From: Prosthecobacter sp.
GTDB lineage: Bacteria; Verrucomicrobiota; Verrucomicrobiia; Verrucomicrobiales; Verrucomicrobiaceae
Length of the DNA: 64,000 bases
Direction of reading: 5' to 3'
Assembly: GCF_034366625.1 (NCBI RefSeq)
Contig: NZ_JAXMIH010000007.1
Span: 86,172 to 150,171, forward strand
Each line of letters opens with the position of its first letter. Position 1 is the stretch's first letter. A program made the translations under genes and the position numbers. The notes beneath the pieces were generated by a model. It searched no databases. It was not told the origin of the DNA and saw only the letters and a list, made by a program, of their open reading frames with translations. Shown piece by piece: positions 1-8,783 of the stretch.

Positions 1-2
1 TC

Positions 3-860
3 GACCGCTGGATCGTCTTTCCGTTCGTCAGCCACCTCGCGCTCGATGTGACGGCATTCATGGACAACGAGATCAAGGACGAGAAGGGCCGCCTGCACGA
101 CATTCCGTATGCTTTCGAGAACCGCCGGCTCATGAAGGAGTGCTACGAGCTGTTTCCCGACGAAGGGAAGCGCATGCTGCCCTTCGTGATGGCTGATCCG
201 ATGCGGAACACGGCGGCGCAGGCTGTGGAACTACGCAAGCTGCGCGGCGAATACCGTTTCCACGGCATCAAGATGCAGACGACGATCCTCCAGGCGGACA
301 TCAAGCACCTGCGGGACCGCGGAAAGGTCTTCGTGGAACTCGCGGCTGAGTGGGATGTGCCGTTTTTGATTCATTCGAGTGTGGCGGAGAGTGATCTGTG
401 GGCGCAGGCGAGCGACATCCTCGACATCGCGGAAGAAAATCCGGGCGTGCGCTTCTGCCTTGCTCACTCGTGCCGCTACGACAAGGAATGCCTCGACCGG
501 GTGCAAGCGCTGCCGAACACTTGGTTCGACAACTCGGCGCATTGCATTCATTGCGTGGGTGCGGTGAAGGACATGCCCTACATTGCGCCGAAAGCCCGCC
601 GCTTTGACAGTGACTACACGAATCCGGCCCGCGTGATCGCCGATCTGGCGGCGGCGTATCCGCGAAAATTCATGTGGGGCAGCGATTCGCCGTTTTACAG
701 CTATGCCGCCGAGATCAATCACGAAGTCGTGCGCCTGATCAGCACCTACAAGGCTGAGGTCGATGCGTTGACCGCCGCTGGCGAGACCGTGGTGGCCCGC
801 ATTGCGAACACAAACATCCGCGATTACCTCAAGCTCCATGATGAAAGCATTCTCTCTTGA
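3..860 (+). CDS. Amidohydrolase-family protein (TIM-barrel, Amidohydro_2-like), 5' end cut by window
   Basis: The reading frame is open to the left edge with no stop before an internal GTG at 48, so the true start lies outside the window. The visible part (about 285 residues) looks like the C-terminal two thirds of a metal-dependent amidohydrolase of the Amidohydro_2 type, the family of decarboxylases and lactonases of aromatic and sugar acids. Support comes from barrel-strand motifs HGIKMQ, FLIHSS, FCLAHSCRYD and FMWGSDSPF, whose His and Asp residues are typical metal and catalytic ligands. It overlaps the start of the following SDR by about 20 nt, which suggests translational coupling and a shared pathway. 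The substrate cannot be read from sequence. Confidence 0.7.
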   Translation, partial: DRWIVFPFVSHLALDVTAFMDNEIKDEKGRLHDIPYAFENRRLMKECYELFPDEGKRMLPFVMADPMRNTAAQAVELRKLRGEYRFHGIKMQTTILQADIKHLRDRGKVFVELAAEWDVPFLIHSSVAESDLWAQASDILDIAEENPGVRFCLAHSCRYDKECLDRVQALPNTWFDNSAHCIHCVGAVKDMPYIAPKARRFDSDYTNPARVIADLAAAYPRKFMWGSDSPFYSYAAEINHEVVRLISTYKAEVDALTAAGETVVARIANTNIRDYLKLHDESILS

Positions 861-1590
861 AGGCCATGCCGCATTGGTGACCGGATCATCGCAGGGCATC
901 GGCTTGGCGATGGGCAAGGCCTTGCAGCAAGCTGGAGCCAAAGTGGTGTTTCATGGCCTTCAGGATGCCGTGGAAGGCCTTTCCAGTTATGTGAAGGCCG
1001 ATTTGATGGAAAACGATGGGCCGCAGAGCCTCGTCGAGCAAGCTTTTGTGCTTCAACCCGGCCTCGACACGCTCATCTGCAATGCAGGCAGCTTTTTCGA
1101 TCTACCGCTGCTGGAGATGACGCGTGAGCGCTGGGACAAGACGATGCAGCTCAATCTGGCGTCGGCGTTTTTCACGGCGCAGGCCTTTGCGAAGCGTCTT
1201 GTGGCCGAGAAGCGTGGTGGCAGCATTGTCATCACGTCCTCAACGAATGGATTCCAGGCAGAAGCGGATTCGTGCGCGTATGACGCGAGCAAAGGAGCGC
1301 TGGTGATGCTGACGAAGTCGCTCGCGGTGTCGCTGGCGGATCACGGCATTCGTGTGAACGGCATCGCGCCCGGTTTGATCAAAACGCCGCTGACTTCGCA
1401 GTGGATGGAGTCGCGGGACCGCTCGGTGCTGGAGCACTACGAGAAGAAAATTCTACTGCGTCGGGTGGGTGCGCCGGAAGATGTGGCCGGGGCAGCGGTG
1501 TTTCTGTGCTCAGACGCCGCCAGCTACATCACCGGCGAGATCATTGTCATTGATGGGGGACTGACGGTTTCGCAAATCGGCCGGATGTGA
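841..1590 (+). CDS. Short-chain dehydrogenase/reductase (SDR)
   Basis: A 249-residue classical SDR that should oxidise or reduce a hydroxyl/keto group with NAD(P). The glycine-rich cofactor motif TGSSQGIG is at residues 14-21, NAG at 81-83, the catalytic Ser near 133 and the YxxxK pair at Y147/K151, so the active site is complete. Tandem ATGs lie at 838 and 841; both are inside the end of the amidohydrolase gene, and either gives the standard N-terminus. Its 3' end overlaps the convergent symporter gene by 44 nt. The partner upstream suggests a joint catabolic step, but the substrate is unknown. Confidence 0.85.
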   Translation: MKAFSLEGHAALVTGSSQGIGLAMGKALQQAGAKVVFHGLQDAVEGLSSYVKADLMENDGPQSLVEQAFVLQPGLDTLICNAGSFFDLPLLEMTRERWDKTMQLNLASAFFTAQAFAKRLVAEKRGGSIVITSSTNGFQAEADSCAYDASKGALVMLTKSLAVSLADHGIRVNGIAPGLIKTPLTSQWMESRDRSVLEHYEKKILLRRVGAPEDVAGAAVFLCSDAASYITGEIIVIDGGLTVSQIGRM

Positions 1591-3004
1591 CATGACCAGT
1601 GATCATGGTCACAATGGCGCTGAACATCGTGATCCAGAGGAAGGAAACGTGGAAATAGAAATAGAGGCTTGAGGCCAGGCCAACGACGCAGCCTATGATG
1701 GCACCTCGCTGGTCCGCTTTCTTGGTGAACATGCCGAGAAGGAACAGCCCTAACATCGGTCCACCGATGACGCCCATGATGACGTTGATGGATTCGACCA
1801 GATTTGTCTGAAACTGGGAGATGACAAAGGCGAACATGGTCACGAGGACGCCATAGATCAGCGTCCACCAGCGTGCGCGGCGCACCTGCACGGCTTCGGG
1901 GACTTTGTCCTTCTCCAGGGTCTGGTAAAAGTCGCAGAGTGTCGCCGAAGTAAGCGAGTTCACCCCGGCGGAGACGGTGGACATGCTGGCGGCGAAGATG
2001 GCGGCAACGAGCAGGCCAGGCAGGCCGGAGGGGAGCTGCGTGATCACGAAGTAGGGGAGAATCTGGTCTGCCCTCTGGATGAGTCCGGCGGCAATCGGGT
2101 CACCGTGCTGTTGGTAGAAGGCATGGAGCACAAAGCCCGTGCCGAGGAAGATCAGAAAGACAGGGACAAACATCCACAGCTTGATCCAGAGCGCGCGTTG
2201 CGCGTCGCGCAGGCTGCCCGCTGTGAGGTAGCGCTGCACGGAGACCTGGTCGGTGGCCATTTGCACGAGATTGAGGAAGGTGCCGCCAATGAGCGCTGCC
2301 CATACGGTGATGCGCGCCTGGGGATCGAGCGAAAAATTCAAATCCAGCTTTCCTGCCGCCTTCGCTGTGTCCCATGCTCCGGCGAAGCCGCCGTCCACCA
2401 TGCCAGCCGCCACGAGCATGATGAGGAACTGCCCGCCAAAAAGCACGCCGAGTTGCATGACATCCGTCCAGATCACGGCCTTCATGCCGCCCTTCATGGT
2501 GTAGAGGGTGGAGATGAGGCCGGTGCTGAGGATGGTGAAAGGCAGCGGCAATCCAGTGACGGCTCCGATCGCCAGCGCTGGCGCAAAGATCGCCCCGCCC
2601 AGCCACAGTGACACACGCAAGATGAAGAGTCCTGACGCCAGCAGCCGGACGGAAAGGCCGAAGCGATCCTGAAAAAAGTGGTAGGCCGTGAAATAGCGCG
2701 CGTTGTAGAAAAACGGCATCAGGAACACGGCGGTGAAGGGCGTGGCAATGAAGAATGACAGGAGGACAAAGGAGAAACCGATGCCGTTCAGATACATCTC
2801 CGCCGGTGTCGCGATGTAGCTGATGCCGGAAAACAGCGACGCGAGCACCGTCATGGCAACGACGTAGCGGTTCACACCGCGGCCAGCGAGGAAGTAATCG
2901 GAGAGCGTCTTCCCCTTGCCTCCAGCCATCAGGCCGACAACCGTCGTGGCAACGAGATAGACGCCGAAGATGGTGTAGTCGAGCCAGGAGAAATGATGCG
3001 TCAT
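1547..3004 (-). CDS. Sodium:solute symporter (SSS/SLC5 family)
   Basis: A 485-residue polytopic inner-membrane protein with about 13 hydrophobic segments. The N-terminus DYTIFGVYLVATTVVGL and the conserved core GGMKAVIWTDVMQLGVLF match the SSS family, which couples sodium entry to uptake of sugars, sialic acid, carboxylates or similar solutes. It is complete, with ATG at 3004. It is transcribed toward the SDR and overlaps its 3' end by 44 nt. The surrounding oxidoreductases, aldolase and Kelch protein suggest that it imports the substrate of this cluster, which is an inference from position. Confidence 0.88.
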   Translation of the reverse strand: MTHHFSWLDYTIFGVYLVATTVVGLMAGGKGKTLSDYFLAGRGVNRYVVAMTVLASLFSGISYIATPAEMYLNGIGFSFVLLSFFIATPFTAVFLMPFFYNARYFTAYHFFQDRFGLSVRLLASGLFILRVSLWLGGAIFAPALAIGAVTGLPLPFTILSTGLISTLYTMKGGMKAVIWTDVMQLGVLFGGQFLIMLVAAGMVDGGFAGAWDTAKAAGKLDLNFSLDPQARITVWAALIGGTFLNLVQMATDQVSVQRYLTAGSLRDAQRALWIKLWMFVPVFLIFLGTGFVLHAFYQQHGDPIAAGLIQRADQILPYFVITQLPSGLPGLLVAAIFAASMSTVSAGVNSLTSATLCDFYQTLEKDKVPEAVQVRRARWWTLIYGVLVTMFAFVISQFQTNLVESINVIMGVIGGPMLGLFLLGMFTKKADQRGAIIGCVVGLASSLYFYFHVSFLWITMFSAIVTMITGHVTSGRFAKPSVPHQ

Positions 3005-3119
3005 GAGGGAGATGTTACTGGAGGCGGTTTTCCCGAAGCAATCGCTGTTTGCGAGCGTTTAGTATTGCGTGCGGTTGCGGCATCTTTCACAATCGTCTCA
3101 AGTTCTGAAATTACGGCTC

Positions 3120-3635
3120 ATGATCGACCCCCAACCCATGTCCCAAGCGCTGCCCTACACCGACACGAAGCCGGTCGGACACGCGGATTTCTATTTTGCG
3201 GTCAATGCGACGTTTCGCTTCATCCTGAAACGCTTCGGCTATGAAAAGCTACGGGAATACTGGCAGGACATCGGCACCAGCTATTACAAACCGGTCTCCG
3301 AGCAGTGGCGTGATCATGGCTTCGCCGGTGTGGCGGAATATTGGCGTGTATTCTTCAAAGCGGAGCCCGGTGCGGAGGTGGCGGTGCATGAGTCGGCTGA
3401 TGAAGTTCGTCTCGAAGTGCAGCGATGCCCGGCGATCCATCATCTGCACGAGAACAAGCGCGAGATCGTGCCCTGCTTTTGTCAGCACTGCTTTTTTGTG
3501 AACGAAGCCATCGCCGCACCTGCCGGCATGACCGTTCGCGTCCAAGGCGGGAATGGCAGTTGTGTGCAGCGCTTCATGAAACGCACCGCGGAACTGCCGC
3601 CGCAAAGCCTGGAGGACATCGCCACGGCATCATGA
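3120..3635 (+). CDS. Cys-rich protein, possible ATC-hydrolase-like family, copy 1
   Basis: A 171-residue soluble protein with no signal peptide. It has an aromatic helical first half (FGYEKLREYW, GVAEYWRVFF), then a Cys-Pro followed by the pair CFCQHCFF and a final Cys near the end. It aligns with the next gene product along most of its length: both share the EYW motif, a CP, a CxxC-type pair and a late Cys. The pattern resembles the L-2-amino-thiazoline-4-carboxylate hydrolase family, a tentative call from memory of the motif. The start at 3120 is chosen because it directly precedes the conserved part; ATG 3138 is also possible. Its stop overlaps the next start as ATGA. Confidence 0.55.
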   Translation: MIDPQPMSQALPYTDTKPVGHADFYFAVNATFRFILKRFGYEKLREYWQDIGTSYYKPVSEQWRDHGFAGVAEYWRVFFKAEPGAEVAVHESADEVRLEVQRCPAIHHLHENKREIVPCFCQHCFFVNEAIAAPAGMTVRVQGGNGSCVQRFMKRTAELPPQSLEDIATAS

Positions 3636-4186
3636 TCGGCTGTTACGATTTCTGCGGGCATTACGAGTGGACTTTCGAGTGGTTGCGAAAGCAGGGCGGG
3701 CATGAACTGGTGAAAGCCTACTGGGACGAGGCGATTCATCACGATTCACAGCTTCACGCCTCGAAACTGATCGGCGAAAAGGGCATTGAGGGCATGAAGG
3801 AGTACTGGGGCCCGACGCTGGCGGATGAGGGGGCGGTGTACGAACGCACGGTGACGGAGGATGTGTTCCGCATCGACATGCATGAGTGCCCATCCAAGGG
3901 ATTTCTTCTGCGCAACGGACTGGAGCAATACCGTGACTACTGCGATCACTGCATGGGTTGGATCGGACCGCTGATGAAGCAGGCGGGCTTTGTGGTGGAT
4001 CATGAGCACAATCACTGCGGGCAGTGCTGGTGGGAAATCCGCCGCAAAGACGATTCCACGCCAGCCAGCGCTCCGGGAGACCTCAGTGGCGATCACGACG
4101 TGCGCCTGCGTCCCGGCTGGAAATCCACTCACACCGACCACTATGACCGCACGACCGACCCTGATGACAAGAGCACTCTGTCTTAG
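3632..4186 (+). CDS. Cys-rich protein, possible ATC-hydrolase-like family, copy 2
   Basis: A 184-residue paralogue of the preceding gene, started at the ATG that overlaps the upstream stop as ATGA, with a GGAGGA ribosome-binding site at 3611-3616. Potential metal or redox ligands are dense: CYDFCGHYEW at the N-terminus, HECP, CDHCMGW and HNHCGQCWW. The hydrophilic last 40 residues overlap the start of the Kelch gene and may be a poorly conserved tail. The coupled pair may form a heteromer. The biochemical role is unknown; thiazoline-carboxylate hydrolase-like is the best guess. Confidence 0.55.
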   Translation: MIGCYDFCGHYEWTFEWLRKQGGHELVKAYWDEAIHHDSQLHASKLIGEKGIEGMKEYWGPTLADEGAVYERTVTEDVFRIDMHECPSKGFLLRNGLEQYRDYCDHCMGWIGPLMKQAGFVVDHEHNHCGQCWWEIRRKDDSTPASAPGDLSGDHDVRLRPGWKSTHTDHYDRTTDPDDKSTLS

Positions 4187-5120
4187 CCTCACTGCTGCAT
4201 TCGCCGCCAGTCATGCTGGTGAATGGGAGGCGCTGCCTTCGATGCCGGAGCCGAATGGGGGATTCTTCTGCGGCGTGGCGCATGGGAAAATCTGCGTCGT
4301 GGGTGGCACAAACTGGGAAGGCGGGAAGAAGAACTGGCTCAAGGCGGTTCGAGCGTATGATCCCATGACGAGAACTTGGACAAAGCTCAAAGACCTTGAA
4401 AATCCGGTGGCCTACGGTGCCGTGCTTCGAGACGGCGACGTTTTTGCCTACGTTGGCGGAAGTGATGGCAAGCAGGCGGTCAAAACGCTTGCAAGCATTG
4501 AAGAAAAGATGTCGCCAGTTCATCTGCCCGGACTGCCTGCTTCGGTCGTTTCGATCGCAGGGGGATCTGTGGGAAACCGACACATCATCGCTGGCGGCAC
4601 TGACGACGCCTTGAATGTGGCAGGGGTTCAGCGCGCAACGCATGCAATCGAGTTTGTGGCTGGAAGCTGGAAGGTGGGCAAACTGGCTGACTACCCTGGC
4701 AAACCTTTCTCCACGGCCGCATCCGCTGTTGTGGGTGATGAGCTGTTGATCTTCGGTGGCATGAACTACGTTGAAGCTACCCAGCAGGTGGTGAACACGA
4801 CCGAGGCATATGCTTTCTCGCCTGAAAAGAACGTCTGGCGCAGACTGAAGCCGCTGGTTATCGCGCGTCGTGGCATGTGTGCGGTGGCGTTGGATGAGGG
4901 GCTGGTGTATCTTGCTGGCGGTTACGCGGAGGAGTTTACGACCGATGCGTTCATCTATGATGCGAAGACGGACAGCTACCGGCCCGCGAAATCGCTGCCG
5001 TATGCCGCGATGGTGTCGCTGGTGAAGCACGATGGCTTTGTGTATTGCCTCGGCGGCGAGGACAAGAAGCAGTCGCGCACGGACAAGTTCTTCCGCATTC
5101 CGCTGGCGGAGCTAAAGTAG
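4143..5120 (+). CDS. Secreted Kelch-repeat beta-propeller protein (NanM-like)
   Basis: About 325 residues. A signal peptide (ATG 4143 or 4164, cleavage after SHA) is followed by six blades, each marked by a Gly-Gly doublet after a hydrophobic strand: CVVGG, AYVGG, IIAGG, LIFGG, VYLAGG and VYCLGG. This layout matches periplasmic Kelch mutarotases such as N-acetylneuraminate epimerase, and also Kelch galactose-oxidase-like proteins. It starts inside the end of the Cys-rich gene, so the three plus-strand genes form one transcript. Its stop codon lies in a palindromic repeat. Sugar epimerisation outside the cytoplasm before uptake would fit the nearby symporter, but is inferred. Confidence 0.75.
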   Translation: MTARPTLMTRALCLSLTAAFAASHAGEWEALPSMPEPNGGFFCGVAHGKICVVGGTNWEGGKKNWLKAVRAYDPMTRTWTKLKDLENPVAYGAVLRDGDVFAYVGGSDGKQAVKTLASIEEKMSPVHLPGLPASVVSIAGGSVGNRHIIAGGTDDALNVAGVQRATHAIEFVAGSWKVGKLADYPGKPFSTAASAVVGDELLIFGGMNYVEATQQVVNTTEAYAFSPEKNVWRRLKPLVIARRGMCAVALDEGLVYLAGGYAEEFTTDAFIYDAKTDSYRPAKSLPYAAMVSLVKHDGFVYCLGGEDKKQSRTDKFFRIPLAELK

Positions 5121-5171
5121 TAATGAGCTTCAGCTCGCCATTCCAGGCACGGGCTAAAGCCCATGACTACT
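5116..5171. repeat. REP-like palindrome between convergent genes
   Basis: An imperfect inverted repeat with arms 5116-5139 and 5148-5171. Both arms begin AGTAGT and carry a GGCTTTAGCC-like core. It contains the Kelch stop codon and abuts the SDR stop codon on the other strand, so it could act as a bidirectional terminator. A related palindrome with the same GTAGT and CTTTAG words lies at 35,180-35,230. Confidence 0.7.
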
Positions 5172-5948
5172 TTATTTCGCCGTGTAACCGCCATCGACGG
5201 GCAGATTGACGCCGGTGATGTAGCGGGAGGCGTCGCTGAGCAGGAAGATGACGGAGCCGCCGAGATCGGAGTCGTCCGCCATGCGGTTGAGCATGGTGTG
5301 CTCACAGTAGCGTTGCAGGAATGGTTCTGGCTGATTGTTGAAGAAGCCGCCGGGGGAGAGGCAGTTCACTCGGACGCTCTTCGGGCCGTAAAGCGCGGCG
5401 TAAAAACGAGTGAGGTTCAGCATGCCGCCTTTGTGGAAGAAATAATCGGGCGGCATATCGCCCATGTTCGTGCCGGTGTAGAGTTCGTAGCTGGGGCCGA
5501 TCATGCCCTGGATGCTGCCGATGTTCACGATGCTGCCGCGTCCGGCCTCGGCCATCGTTTTGCCAAAGTGGCGATGCATGAGCATGATGCCGGTGGCGTT
5601 CACGCGCATGGACTCGGCGAATTGTTCCGCAGCTCCGTTTGCGCCCTTCATCGGGCGTAGCACGGCGTTGTTCACGAGGCCGTCCAGAGCGCCGAATTTG
5701 GCTGTTACTCTTTCATGAAGGGCCAAAACGGAGGCTTCATCGCCTTGATCGAGTGATTCGGCGAAGACGCGATGACCTTTGGCGGTTTCTTCATCGGCCA
5801 CGAATTGCAATTTTACCACGTCGCGGGCCGCCAGGATGATCGTGGCACCCGTTTGAGCCAGCATTGCGGCCAGACCGCGGCCGTAGAGCCCAGCACCGCC
5901 AGTGAGGAGGATGGTTTTGTCCTGGAGGGAGAAGAGGACGGCAGACAT
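5172..5948 (-). CDS. Short-chain dehydrogenase/reductase
   Basis: A 258-residue SDR with cofactor motif TGGAGLYG (16-23), NNA (93-95), catalytic Ser145 and YFFHK giving Y169/K173. A longer than usual stretch between Ser and Tyr (about 24 residues, including GTNMGDMPPDYF) is seen in some sugar-acid SDRs. The C-terminus ITGVNLPVDGGY is canonical. It is the last gene of the minus-strand operon that starts at 8708, with a 5-nt gap after the aldolase gene, so it probably handles the aldolase substrate or product. Confidence 0.85.
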   Translation of the reverse strand: MSAVLFSLQDKTILLTGGAGLYGRGLAAMLAQTGATIILAARDVVKLQFVADEETAKGHRVFAESLDQGDEASVLALHERVTAKFGALDGLVNNAVLRPMKGANGAAEQFAESMRVNATGIMLMHRHFGKTMAEAGRGSIVNIGSIQGMIGPSYELYTGTNMGDMPPDYFFHKGGMLNLTRFYAALYGPKSVRVNCLSPGGFFNNQPEPFLQRYCEHTMLNRMADDSDLGGSVIFLLSDASRYITGVNLPVDGGYTAK

Positions 5949-5953
5949 GATGG

Positions 5954-6763
5954 TTACTTGGATTGGTAAACAGAATCACTGCTTGGTGCCGCTGACCCGC
6001 CGCCGAAGTCTTTGACTATTTTGTGGAAGGCGTTGCCGAGTTCGATGACATCGGCTCCGAGGGTGAAGATGCGAGTGCCTTCTTCGATGAGCTGGTCCTT
6101 TTGACCGAAGAGCGAGGCGACAGCGACATACTTCCCTTGCTTGATGGCGGCGGCATGGACGCGTTTGCGAGCAGCGACGACTTCGGGGCAGGTGGCCTGG
6201 CCGAGTTTGCCGATGCGGTGGCTGAAGTCGCCCGCGCCGAAGAGCAGCATGTCGAATCCGGGCACGGCGGCGATTTCATCGACGACTTCGAGGGCCTCGG
6301 GACTTTCGATTTGGAGGATGACGAACTTCTCGGTGTTGCAGTGATGCGCGTAATCAGCCAGCGGCACCTGGCAGAAAAGGCCGTCCATGTTGCCGGCGTC
6401 GAGGGCTTTGCTGCCAAGCGGGCGGGTGCGGACCATATCGACCACATGGCGTGCTTCATCGGCGCTCGTCACGTGCGGGACCATGATGCCGGTGGCGTCG
6501 CACTCGAAGGGCTTGATGTAGTCGCTGTAGCTGCCTTTGCTGACGCGGACGATGGTGTCCATGTCGTAGAGCTTGGCCGCGCGGATCTGGTGCTCCAGAT
6601 TGAGCCAGTCATTCGGCACATGCTCATTGCAAAGCCACACGCTGCTGGCCCCGGAGAGTCCTGCAAGTTCGACGATGCGGGGATCACCCATGTTGAGCTT
6701 GATGACAGTGCTGTTTTGACCGGCGCGGAGTTCGCGGAGAATGCGGGAGGGGCGGAGTTTCAT
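5954..6763 (-). CDS. HpcH/HpaI-family aldolase (2-keto-3-deoxy sugar-acid type)
   Basis: A 269-residue class II pyruvate-type aldolase. It contains NEHVPNDW (46-53, corresponding to the catalytic His loop of HpaI), VRVSKGSY, ATGIMVPHV (90-98) and QIESPEA with the metal-binding Glu near 153 and GAGDFSHRIG with Asp near 179. The family cleaves 4-hydroxy-2-oxo acids or 2-keto-3-deoxy sugar acids to pyruvate or related products with Mg/Mn. The start codon overlaps the upstream Gfo/Idh stop as ATGA. With two sugar dehydrogenases and an SDR in the operon, a sugar or sugar-acid breakdown route is likely. Confidence 0.85.
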   Translation of the reverse strand: MKLRPSRILRELRAGQNSTVIKLNMGDPRIVELAGLSGASSVWLCNEHVPNDWLNLEHQIRAAKLYDMDTIVRVSKGSYSDYIKPFECDATGIMVPHVTSADEARHVVDMVRTRPLGSKALDAGNMDGLFCQVPLADYAHHCNTEKFVILQIESPEALEVVDEIAAVPGFDMLLFGAGDFSHRIGKLGQATCPEVVAARKRVHAAAIKQGKYVAVASLFGQKDQLIEEGTRIFTLGADVIELGNAFHKIVKDFGGGSAAPSSDSVYQSK

Positions 6764-7722
6764 GAGTGAAGTTCGGAAAGAATGTCTGCGATGTGAATGA
6801 GCGCGCCATTTTGCTCACGGCTGCGGCGTCCCGCGATGATGACAGCCATGAGTTCGACGGTTTCGTCGAAGGGCAGGGGACGCGTGCCCGTTTGGAGCAT
6901 GTCGATGAAGGCGACGAGCTGAGAGCGGAAGGCGTTGTAGGTGTCGGTGAGGCGCAGCGGGAGCTGCCCTTTCGTGCCGTAGAGATGCACGGCTCCGAAG
7001 CTGCCGTAAGCGTCGTGGATCGCGCCGATGGTGACGCGGACGCCTCTGCGATGCGTCAGGTGCATGACATCGCCGCCGGAGTCGCTGTGAGCCTGTACGG
7101 TTAGAAAGCCGGGCCCTAGGAGCGGTTCGATGGCTTCTAGGGCATGGATGCCGTAACGCTCCCATGTTTTGCAGGTGAAGCTGGTGATCCAGCGCAGATC
7201 ACCGAGCTGGGTGAGCTGTTCATCGCTCAAACGCATCTCCGGTGCGTACCTCATGCCGCTGGTGGAGAGCAGGGTGGCGCCAGCCTGATGCCAGCGAACG
7301 AACTGGCGAAGATCGGCGATGTTGGTGGCCATGGGCTTGTCCACGAAGACGGGCAGGCCGGCTTCGATGAACGGTTTCACGCGGAGTATGTGGTCATCGC
7401 CGTCATCAGTCGCAACGATCACGGCATCAACGTGTCCAATTACATCCTCGGGTTTGGTGACGATGTTTTCGATCAAGCTGGCCGCTGCGACTTTCGGTGC
7501 GTCGGCGCGATCGTCGGTCCAGAGATGCGTGACTCGTGCACTGGGGATCCGCACGGACTCCAGTGGCTGCAGGTCCATGTAGGCGGAAATGCCCGGGTAG
7601 GGACACTTCGCCATCTCGACCGGATTGTAGCCATTGATGATGCCGCTCCATGAATACGGATGGCCGTTGCCTTCGATCATGCCCAGCATCGCGAGGCGTA
7701 GTTCTTTGCTGCTGCCGCTCAT
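6760..7722 (-). CDS. Gfo/Idh/MocA-family oxidoreductase
   Basis: A 320-residue NAD(P)-dependent dehydrogenase. The N-terminus LRLAMLGMIEGNGHPYSW has an altered glycine-rich loop; DAVIVATDDGDDH and FVDKPMA (the EKP position with Asp instead of Glu) follow. The start at 7722 is chosen because its ATG overlaps the stop of the upstream dehydrogenase (ATGA) and gives a sensible Rossmann start; the frame stays open further upstream without a conserved sequence. The substrate is probably a sugar or sugar acid, from family and context. Confidence 0.8.
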   Translation of the reverse strand: MSGSSKELRLAMLGMIEGNGHPYSWSGIINGYNPVEMAKCPYPGISAYMDLQPLESVRIPSARVTHLWTDDRADAPKVAAASLIENIVTKPEDVIGHVDAVIVATDDGDDHILRVKPFIEAGLPVFVDKPMATNIADLRQFVRWHQAGATLLSTSGMRYAPEMRLSDEQLTQLGDLRWITSFTCKTWERYGIHALEAIEPLLGPGFLTVQAHSDSGGDVMHLTHRRGVRVTIGAIHDAYGSFGAVHLYGTKGQLPLRLTDTYNAFRSQLVAFIDMLQTGTRPLPFDETVELMAVIIAGRRSREQNGALIHIADILSELHS

Positions 7723-8708
7723 GGAAGGTCGATGGGAAGTCCGGTGGTGGAGGATTCGAGAGCGGTTCGATTGAAGCGCAATGTTTGCACGGCTTCGTCG
7801 AAGGTGCTGAGAGCACACGGCTTGCCTTCCATGCCATCCAAGAAGGCATTGGCCTGGACAATGAAGAGTTCATCGCGCTCAAGCGGCGGTGTGACGTGCC
7901 AGGTCCAGTCTTTGTCTCCAAGTTTCATGGTTCCCCAGCGCTGCGCATGGGATTCGATTTTCACGCTGCCGTGTTCGCAGTGGATGAGCAACGTTGTTTC
8001 GTTGGGGGCCTGAAATTGCGTCATCGCATAGCTGGCGAGGACGTTCCCGTGACGCGCGGTGACATTGACCGTGTCTTCGACGGTCACGCCTTCGAGTCTT
8101 TGGTGCGAGGCATCGCAAAACACGCGCGTCATCGGGCCGATGAGCCATTCCATGGCATTCACGAGATGCGTGAGGGCATCCTGAATAGCTCCACCGCCAG
8201 TTTCATGGCGGGTGTAGTAGATTTCACGATACGCAGGACGAAACGTGGGGAAATGCTGTCCGGAAGCCACGCTGGCATGCAGCGGGGCACCCAACGAGCC
8301 ACCAAGCAAAAAATCACGAGCGGCCGCGACCCACGGGAAGCAGTGATAGACATACGCCACGGCGGTGAACCGTCCGCTGTGGACGATAGCCGACCGGGTT
8401 TCCTCGATGCCATCCAAAGTCACAGACAGCGGCTTTTCGATCAGCAAGGCGGCTCCGTGTGCCGCACCTTCACGCGCAATGGCGAGATGCGTGTGTGCGG
8501 GCGTGCAGATGACCAAGGCATCGAAACGTTGTGCGCCAAGGGCTTCCTGAAGACTGGCAAACGCTGGCACAGCATAGCGCTGGCTGACATCGGTCAGCAG
8601 CTTGGCATTCGCATCACAGGCACTGACCTTGCATCTGCCGGTCTTTTGAAAACAGCGCAAGTGGCGCTCGCCAATGCTGCCGCAGCCGATGATCAGGATG
8701 GAATGCAT
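7719..8708 (-). CDS. Gfo/Idh/MocA-family oxidoreductase
   Basis: A 329-residue dehydrogenase, first gene of the 8708-5172 operon. The Rossmann motif GCGSIGERH is at residues 8-16, the nucleotide-binding VICTPAHTH near 70 and the conserved LIEKP near 90. The C-terminal half has the mixed beta-sheet pattern of the family, with GGGAIQDALTHLVNAMEW as the substrate-site helix. It is followed by a second, diverged Gfo/Idh, so the two may act in sequence or as a heteromer. Confidence 0.85.
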   Translation of the reverse strand: MHSILIIGCGSIGERHLRCFQKTGRCKVSACDANAKLLTDVSQRYAVPAFASLQEALGAQRFDALVICTPAHTHLAIAREGAAHGAALLIEKPLSVTLDGIEETRSAIVHSGRFTAVAYVYHCFPWVAAARDFLLGGSLGAPLHASVASGQHFPTFRPAYREIYYTRHETGGGAIQDALTHLVNAMEWLIGPMTRVFCDASHQRLEGVTVEDTVNVTARHGNVLASYAMTQFQAPNETTLLIHCEHGSVKIESHAQRWGTMKLGDKDWTWHVTPPLERDELFIVQANAFLDGMEGKPCALSTFDEAVQTLRFNRTALESSTTGLPIDLP

Positions 8709-8783
8709 GAATGGGAGTAAACGCGGAGCAAAGACTGCTCAAAGGTGAATCGTCTGGTCTGTGCAAAGAACCAGTGAGCCGGA

